Assembly: GCA_039030075.1 (NCBI GenBank)
Contig: JBCCEW010000040.1
Coordinates: 1 to 36,853 of the forward strand
From: Myxococcota bacterium
GTDB lineage: Bacteria; Myxococcota_A; UBA9160; SMWR01
DNA length: 36,853 bases
Direction of reading: 5' to 3'
Below are positions 31,444-36,853 of the stretch, piece after piece (the first letter of the stretch is position 1; the number at the start of each line of letters is the position of its first letter). The notes under the pieces were generated by a model. The model made no database searches. It was not told where the DNA came from and saw only the letters and a list, made by a program, of their open reading frames with translations. A program made the translations under genes and the position numbers.

Positions 31444-33456
31444 TCAGGCGGGCGGGTCGACCCAGCGTCCGTGGGAGCGAATCAGCTCGACCAGCCGATC
31501 CGTCGCCTCTTCGGTCGGAACGTGGCGCTCGATGCAGTCGTGCCCGACGAAGAGGTTGACCGTTCCGGGGCCGGACCCGACGTAGCCGAAGTCGGCGTCG
31601 GCCATTTCTCCGGGGCCGTTCACGATGCAGCCCATGACGGCGATCTTGACGCCCTTCAGGTGGCCGGTGCGCGCCTTGATGCGCGCGGTGGTCTCTTCGA
31701 GATCGAAGAGGGTGCGGCCGCACGACGGGCAGGAGATGAACTCGGTGCGCGTTGTGCGGCGCCGAGCTCCCTGAAGGATGCGGTAGGCGAGGTCCGTGGC
31801 GCGACCGGGGTCGTCGAAGCCGCGCAGCACGATCGCATCGCCGATCCCGTCGCAGAGGGGCGCGCCGAGCTCGACCGCTGCGTCGAGGAGATCCGATGCA
31901 AGATCCGCGTCGGCGCGGCGCTGGTGGCGCAACACGATCGGCACGTCGGCGGCGCCGCGCGCCCGCAGCTGCGCCGCCACCGCGCGCACGCCGTGCACCT
32001 TGCGCTCGCAGTCCACCGAGATGGCGATGTCGTCGAGCCCGGCGCGTGCGCTCGCTTCCAGGGCCCGGTCGAGCAGCGGCGGAATCTCGCGCAAGGGGCC
32101 CCGCAGCTCCCACTCCACCGGCAGGTTGCGCCCGGCCGCGGCGTTCGCGACGGCGTCGAGTTCGTCGTCCTCGATCAGGCTGCCGGCCGCGACGACCAGC
32201 CGCGACGCGAAACCGACGCTCTCCTGGGCGGCGCGCGCCTCGGCGCGGATCGCCAGCGGGAGGTCGCGCCCCACGCGGCCCAGGGCAGCGTGGAGTGACG
32301 CCAGTCGCTCGCCGTCGGGAGAGTCGTGGACCTCGACGCAGAGGCCTTCGCAGGCGACGTCGGGCTGGGCCGCCAGAGAGCGGGCGAGCGCTGCAACCGC
32401 TTGCTCCGGGTCGGCCGGCACGGCTCCGAGCGAGAGCTCGACGCGCACCGGATTCGAGCCGCCCAGGTGCCCGAGCGAACGCGTGCTGCGTTGGCGGTGG
32501 CGGTAGGGGTCGTCGACGAAGGGCGCGCCGGGATCGGCCGGCGGTGCCTCGGGTCGCGCCCAGGCGGCTTCGGCGCGGCGCGCGAGCGCCCGTGCGACCG
32601 GGATCTCCTTCAGCGGGTCTTCGGTGAGCGACACGCGGATGGTGTCGCCCAGTCCGTCTTCGAGCAGCGCGCCGATGCCGATCGCGCTCTTGATGCGACC
32701 GTCTTCGGCGTCGCCGGCCTCGGTGACGCCGACGTGGAAGGGGTAGCCAGCTGCGTTCGGAGCGCGCTCGGCGAGTCGAGCCGCGAGGAGCCTGTAGGCC
32801 TGGATCGCGACCTGGGCGTTGCTCGCCTTCATGCTGAAGATCACGTCGTGGTAGGACTCGTCTTCGCAGACGTCGAGGAACTCGAGGGCGCTCTCCACCA
32901 TGCCCGCGGGCGTGTCGCCGAAGCGGTTCAGGATGCGATCCGCCAGCGAGCCGTGGTTCGTGCCGATGCGCATCGCGCGCCCGAGTTCCTTCATGCGCCG
33001 CACGAGCGGGCGGAAACGCTCGGCGGCGCGTTCGACTTCCTCGGCGTACTGGGCGTCGGTGTAGTCGCGGACTTCGAACTTCTTCTTGTCGGCGTAGTTG
33101 CCCGGGTTCACCCGGACCTTCTCGACGTGCTCGGCGGCGATCATCGCGGCGCCGGGCGTGTAGTGGATGTCGGCCACGAGAGGGACGTGTACGCCGCGCC
33201 GACGCAGCTCAGCGGCAATCTCGGCGAGGTTCTCGGCTTCCTTCTTCGAGGGCGCGGTGATCCGCACGATCTCGCAGCCGACTCCCGCGAGGCGCTCGGC
33301 CTGGTCGACGGTGCCCTGGGTGTCGAGGCTGTCCGTCGTCGTCATGGACTGCACGCGGATCGGTTCGTCGCCTCCGATCCCGATGTCGCCGACGCGGACG
33401 ACGCGGGTGGCCCGTCGGCGCGGGGCGTAGACGTTCTCGACGTAGGGCCGGCTCAC
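31444..33456 (-). CDS. ispG: 4-hydroxy-3-methylbut-2-enyl diphosphate synthase, long form
   Basis: IspG (GcpE) reduces methylerythritol cyclodiphosphate to HMBPP in the MEP pathway, using a 4Fe-4S cluster. The N-terminal TIM barrel is clear: EPIRVQSMTTTDSLDT, VADIHYTPGAAMIAAEHVEKVRVNPGNY, GTNHGSLADRIL and VTEAGDAEDGRIKSAIGIG. The C-terminal cluster domain has C576-x2-C579 (CPSCGRTLFDL), C610 (MGCIVNGPGE) and E617. At 670 residues it carries a large insert between them (about 310-565), as in the long form known from plants, Chlamydiae, Bacteroidetes and some others; the short form is about 370. GTG 33456 overlaps the alaS stop by 4 bp. Confidence 0.95.
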   Translation of the reverse strand: MSRPYVENVYAPRRRATRVVRVGDIGIGGDEPIRVQSMTTTDSLDTQGTVDQAERLAGVGCEIVRITAPSKKEAENLAEIAAELRRRGVHVPLVADIHYTPGAAMIAAEHVEKVRVNPGNYADKKKFEVRDYTDAQYAEEVERAAERFRPLVRRMKELGRAMRIGTNHGSLADRILNRFGDTPAGMVESALEFLDVCEDESYHDVIFSMKASNAQVAIQAYRLLAARLAERAPNAAGYPFHVGVTEAGDAEDGRIKSAIGIGALLEDGLGDTIRVSLTEDPLKEIPVARALARRAEAAWARPEAPPADPGAPFVDDPYRHRQRSTRSLGHLGGSNPVRVELSLGAVPADPEQAVAALARSLAAQPDVACEGLCVEVHDSPDGERLASLHAALGRVGRDLPLAIRAEARAAQESVGFASRLVVAAGSLIEDDELDAVANAAAGRNLPVEWELRGPLREIPPLLDRALEASARAGLDDIAISVDCERKVHGVRAVAAQLRARGAADVPIVLRHQRRADADLASDLLDAAVELGAPLCDGIGDAIVLRGFDDPGRATDLAYRILQGARRRTTRTEFISCPSCGRTLFDLEETTARIKARTGHLKGVKIAVMGCIVNGPGEMADADFGYVGSGPGTVNLFVGHDCIERHVPTEEATDRLVELIRSHGRWVDPPA

Positions 33457-36092
33457 CCCGCGCTCGCCGAGATCAGCGCGTCGAGCTTCGCCAGGGCGGC
33501 GTCGACCTGATCGGGTTGGTTGCCGCCGGCCTGGGCGAAATCCGGGCGGCCTCCGCCCTTGCCCCCGACGACTCCCGCAATCTCGCGCACCAGGTCGCCC
33601 GCCTTGAAACGGTCGACGAGGTCCGAGGTCACGCCGAGCGCGAGACTCACCTTGTCGCCGTCGACGGCCACCAGCAACACGACGCCGCTGCCGATCTTGC
33701 CGCGCAGGTCGTCGATCATGCCGCGGAGCTCCTTGCCGGACGCTCCCTCGACACGCTCGCGGAGCACCTTCACCCCGCCGATCTCCTGGATCTGGGACGA
33801 CAGGTCGGCCGACGCGGCACCGCGCTGGGCCGCTCGGAGCTTCTCGATCTCCTGCTCGGCCGCGCGCCGCTCTTCGAGCAGCTTCTCGACCCGGGCCGGC
33901 AGCTCACCCGCCGGGGTCTTCAAGAGCTCGGAGAGCTGGCCCAGGGTGCGTTCCTGGGATCGCAGGTGGGCGAGGGCGCCCTGTCCGGTGAGGGCTTCGA
34001 TGCGGCGCACGCCGGCGGCGATCCCCGACTCGGCCACGATCTTCAAGAGGCCGATGTCGCCGGTGGCGCGCGCGTGGGTGCCGCCGCAGAGCTCGGTCGA
34101 GAAGTCGCCGAAGCGGATCACACGCACCTCGTCGCCATACTTCTCTTCGAAGATCGCGATGGCGCCGGCCTCGATCGCATCGGGGTAGGACATCTCCCGC
34201 ACCTCGGCGGGTGCGTTCGTCTCGATCCACTCGTTCGCGAGATCCTCGATGCGCGCCAGCTCGGCTTCGCTCACGGGCGCATCGTGGGTGAAGTCGAAGC
34301 GCAGCCGGTCGGGCGAGACGAGCGATCCCTTCTGCATCGCCTCGGGCCCGATCACCGCGCGCAGCGCGGCGTGAAGCAGGTGGGTGCCCGAGTGGTTGCG
34401 CACGGTGGCGGCGCGCGCCTCGGCATCGACCTGCAGGTCCGCCGTTTCGTCGACCCGGATGCTCCCACGCGTCACGCGGCCCCGGTGCACCACGAGCTCG
34501 CCGGAGGGCCGCTGGGTATCCGATATCTCGACGACGCCGTCGTCGGTTTGCAGCAAGCCGCGATCGCCGACCTGGCCACCGCTCTCGGCATAGAAGGGCG
34601 TTTCCTCGACGACGACCTCGACGCTCTGGCCCTCGTCGGCCGACTCGGCGGCCGCGCCGTCGACGAGCAGGGCGCGGATCGGCGAGCGCAGCTCGAGATG
34701 GTCGTAGCCGACGAAGGTCGTGCGGTGATCCGACGCGAGTGCACCGTAGACGGCGCTGGTGCCGGCGTCGCCGCTGCCCTTCCAGGCAGCCCGGGCACGT
34801 TCGCGCTGTTCGCCCATCGCCGTGTCGAACCCGGCTTGATCGAGGCCGAGACCGCGACCGCGCAGGATGTCTTCGGTGAGGTCGACCGGGAAGCCGTAGG
34901 TGTCGTAGAGCTTGAACACGACGTCACCGGGCAGCGTCTTCGCTCCGCTCTCGTCGAGCTTCGCGATCTCGTCTTCGAGGAGCCCCAGCCCGTGAGTGAG
35001 GGTCTCGAGGAAGCGCTCTTCCTCGCGCTTGATGCGGACCGTGATGTAGGCCCGGCGCTCGGACAGCTCCGGGTAGGCCGGCGCCATGTCGTCGATCACC
35101 GCATCGGCCACCCGGTGGAGGAAGGGCTCTTCCTTGCCGAGCAGGACGCCGTGGCGCGCCGCGCGTCGCAGGATCCGGCGCAAGACGTAGCCGCGCCCCT
35201 CGTTCGAGGGGAGCACGCCGTCGCCGATCAGGAAGGTCAGCGCGCGGGCGTGGTCGGCCACCACGTTGAGCGAGACGTCCTTCTCCGGGTCCTCGCCGCG
35301 GGTGACGCCCGTCTCTTCCTGGGCACGCGCGAGGATGCCGGTGAAGAGGTCCGTGCCGTAGTTCGAGGGAACCCCCTGGATCACCGCCGCCAGTCGTTCG
35401 AGGCCGGCGCCCGTGTCGATCGACGGACGGGGCAGCGGAGTCATCGTGCCCGCCGCGTCGCGGTCGAACTGCATGAAGACGAGATTCCAGATCTCGAGGA
35501 AGCGTCCCGTTTCGCTCGACGGGTCGTCCTGGTCGTAGGGCTCGTCGGGGCGGAAGTCGAAGTGGATCTCCGAGCAGGGCCCACACGGCCCGGTGTCGCC
35601 CATCGACCAGAAGTTCTCGTCTTCGTCGAGGCGGTAGATCTTCTCTTCGGGGACGCCGATCTCGTCGCGCCAGATCGCGAACGCCTCGTCGTCCTCGCGG
35701 AACACCGAGACGACGAGGTTCTCCGCCGCGATTCCGTACCCCTGCGTCAGCAGCTCCCAGGCGTGGGCGCAGGCCTCGCTCTTGAAGTAGTCGCCGAAGG
35801 AGAAGTTCCCCAGCATCTCGAAGAAGGTGTGGTGCCGGGGGGTGCGGCCCACGTTTTCGAGGTCGTTGTGCTTTCCCGAGACGCGCATGCATTTCTGGGA
35901 GGTGGTCGCGGTCTTGTAGTCGCGGGCCTCCTCGCCAAGGAAGGTCTGCTTGAACTGGACCATCCCCGCGTTCACGAAGAGAAGGGTGGGATCGCCTTCC
36001 GGAACGAGGGCGGAGCTGGCCACGCGGCGGTGCCCACGGCTCTCGAAGAACCGCAGGAACTCCTCGCGAATTTCCGCTGCACCCAACGACAT
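33453..36092 (-). CDS. alaS: Alanyl-tRNA synthetase
   Basis: AlaRS charges tRNA-Ala and edits Ser/Gly errors. The 879-residue enzyme starts at ATG 36092 with GGAGG close upstream (four bases). Landmarks are IREEFLRFFESRGHRRVASSALVPEGDPTLLFVNAGMVQFKQ, HHTFFEMLGNFSFGDYFK, WSMGDTGPCGPCSEIHFD, then the editing domain with the metal-binding HSGTHLLH and CGGTHARATGDIG, and a C-terminal DHHA1 domain ending GGKGGGRPDFAQAGG. All key parts are complete. ispG is joined by a 4 bp overlap. The frame extends to 36458 upstream of the ATG, but that part has no recognisable sequence. Confidence 0.97.
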   Translation of the reverse strand: MSLGAAEIREEFLRFFESRGHRRVASSALVPEGDPTLLFVNAGMVQFKQTFLGEEARDYKTATTSQKCMRVSGKHNDLENVGRTPRHHTFFEMLGNFSFGDYFKSEACAHAWELLTQGYGIAAENLVVSVFREDDEAFAIWRDEIGVPEEKIYRLDEDENFWSMGDTGPCGPCSEIHFDFRPDEPYDQDDPSSETGRFLEIWNLVFMQFDRDAAGTMTPLPRPSIDTGAGLERLAAVIQGVPSNYGTDLFTGILARAQEETGVTRGEDPEKDVSLNVVADHARALTFLIGDGVLPSNEGRGYVLRRILRRAARHGVLLGKEEPFLHRVADAVIDDMAPAYPELSERRAYITVRIKREEERFLETLTHGLGLLEDEIAKLDESGAKTLPGDVVFKLYDTYGFPVDLTEDILRGRGLGLDQAGFDTAMGEQRERARAAWKGSGDAGTSAVYGALASDHRTTFVGYDHLELRSPIRALLVDGAAAESADEGQSVEVVVEETPFYAESGGQVGDRGLLQTDDGVVEISDTQRPSGELVVHRGRVTRGSIRVDETADLQVDAEARAATVRNHSGTHLLHAALRAVIGPEAMQKGSLVSPDRLRFDFTHDAPVSEAELARIEDLANEWIETNAPAEVREMSYPDAIEAGAIAIFEEKYGDEVRVIRFGDFSTELCGGTHARATGDIGLLKIVAESGIAAGVRRIEALTGQGALAHLRSQERTLGQLSELLKTPAGELPARVEKLLEERRAAEQEIEKLRAAQRGAASADLSSQIQEIGGVKVLRERVEGASGKELRGMIDDLRGKIGSGVVLLVAVDGDKVSLALGVTSDLVDRFKAGDLVREIAGVVGGKGGGRPDFAQAGGNQPDQVDAALAKLDALISASAG

Positions 36093-36288
36093 GTCGCCTC
36101 CAGCCAGCCAAAAAGCATAGCGGAGTCGCGGGAGTCGCCCCTTGGGGAGGGCGCCGGGCGCGGGCTTCGGAGCGCCTCCTGTCCCACGGCTACTCGGCGT
36201 GAACCAGGTCATAGGGGAGGGCGCGGCCCCGGGCGATGTTGCCGGGGTCGCGCGGCGCTCCCGCCGCGCCCGCTCGCAGGAAGCCCCG

Positions 36289-36853
36289 ATGCTCTTCGAG
36301 ATCCATCTCCAGTCGATGTCCTTCATTGCCCGCGCTTCGCGCTCGAATCCAGATCGCACTGCCCGCCGCGGTCTCGCGCTGGCGGCCGCTCTGTTGGTTG
36401 GTGCAACACTGACGGGCTGGGCCGCGCCGGCGCGTGGGGCCGGCTGCGAGGACGACACCGAGATGCTGCGGTTGGTGAGCGGGCTCCGCGCCCGGGGGAC
36501 CTCGGCCTCCGACGCCCTCTCGGATCTCGTCTACGCACGCACGCCGCTCGCCGACGCCCGGCGCCTGTTGTCCGAAGCGGGGTATTCGCCCAGCGAGCGC
36601 GGTCAGGCCCTCTCCGATGCGCTGGGCCTCGAGGCCGCGGCATTCGAACTGGCGGGCGCGGGGTTCTCCCCGAACGAGGTCTATTTCGAGATCAGTGCCT
36701 GGTCCGCTTCCACAGCCGAAGCCGCGGCTGCCGCGGCTGCTGCGCTGGGAACCGACGAGGCAGAGGCGATCGCCGACGCGATGCTCGATGACGCGGCCGC
36801 CGAAGAAGACGTGGCGCTCTTCTTGATAGGAGAAGGCTGGTCGATCGGTGCGA
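36289..36853 (+). CDS. Secreted protein of ~28-residue helical repeats (3' end cut by window)
   Basis: ATG 36289 has AGGAAG seven bases upstream; the second ATG (36316) lacks one. The frame runs open to the window end, 188 residues visible. A long signal or anchor (ARRGLALAAALLVGATLTGWAA, ending near residue 51) precedes a repeat region. Short motifs of the form G-[T/Y/F/W]-[S/D]-x-x-[D/E] recur with G at residues 70, 98, 125, 154 and 183, a spacing of 28, 27, 29 and 29, each followed by a helix-like stretch (ALSDLVYARTP, QALSDALGLEAA, YFEISAWSAST, AIADAMLDDAA). This looks like an alpha-helical solenoid of unknown kind; I recognise no family. It diverges from alaS with 196 bp between starts. 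Confidence 0.7.
   Translation, partial: MLFEIHLQSMSFIARASRSNPDRTARRGLALAAALLVGATLTGWAAPARGAGCEDDTEMLRLVSGLRARGTSASDALSDLVYARTPLADARRLLSEAGYSPSERGQALSDALGLEAAAFELAGAGFSPNEVYFEISAWSASTAEAAAAAAAALGTDEAEAIADAMLDDAAAEEDVALFLIGEGWSIGA

Noticed and set aside
36093-36458. N-terminal extension of AlaRS by about 120 residues
   Set aside because: The extension is low-complexity and Arg/Ala/Pro-rich, while ATG 36092 has a good ribosome site and begins exactly where the family does.
33516-36791. 1091-codon open frame on the plus strand opposite alaS
   Set aside because: Antisense to a complete AlaRS gene; the length is a GC-content effect.

Overview
The window is a GC-rich stretch of chromosome from a Gram-negative bacterium. 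The cell envelope type follows from a BamD-like lipoprotein, a LolA-like periplasmic protein, CpxP/Spy-like periplasmic proteins, several lipoprotein signals and a PEP-CTERM surface protein. The gene order ispE - tRNA-Gln - prs - rplY - pth, the DUF1844 gene beside ispE, a long-form IspG and the high GC suggest a deltaproteobacterial-type lineage (Myxococcota, Desulfobacterota or a relative). That placement is inference; there is no rRNA here. Almost everything is housekeeping DNA: I see no insertion sequence, phage, CRISPR array or integrase, and no gap over 300 bases.

Layout. 1-3126: a truncated LolA-like gene, two unassigned membrane proteins and thiD. 3173-8672 (minus): mpl, a serine hydrolase, dnaB, rplI and rpsF; rpsR is absent from its usual place between rpsF and rplI. 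8754-11912 (minus): vitamin B6 synthesis, pdxR-pdxS-pdxT, ending in a clear intrinsic terminator. 12043-17014 (minus): nhaA, pth, rplY, prs, tRNA-Gln(UUG) and ispE, with a 20-codon reading frame whose stop overlaps the pth start. 17025-18229 (minus): DUF1844, a CDP-alcohol phosphatidyltransferase and a small protein. 18390-20659 (plus): a BamD-like lipoprotein, a TPR protein and a CBS-domain protein. 20679-22836 (minus): an ECF sigma factor and membrane anti-sigma factor bracketed by two CpxP/Spy-like proteins. 22961-25125: a PYROXD2-like oxidoreductase and a divergent CvpA protein. 25135-28342 (minus): a compact operon of a TetR regulator, exported rhodanese, lipoprotein methyltransferase and APC permease, with an operator inside its promoter. 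28396-31437: a CSLREA/beta-helix PEP-CTERM protein, a START-like protein and a divergent PlsC. 31444-36092 (minus): ispG and alaS. 36289-end (plus): a secreted protein built from 28-residue repeats, cut by the window edge.

The most interesting points are the TetR-rhodanese-lipo-methyltransferase-permease operon with its apparently leaderless regulator, the candidate leader minigene in front of pth, the sigma/anti-sigma module with twin CpxP-like sensors, the tandem-repeat secreted protein at the right edge, and the relocated rpsR. Functions come from motif recognition by eye; no database search was run.
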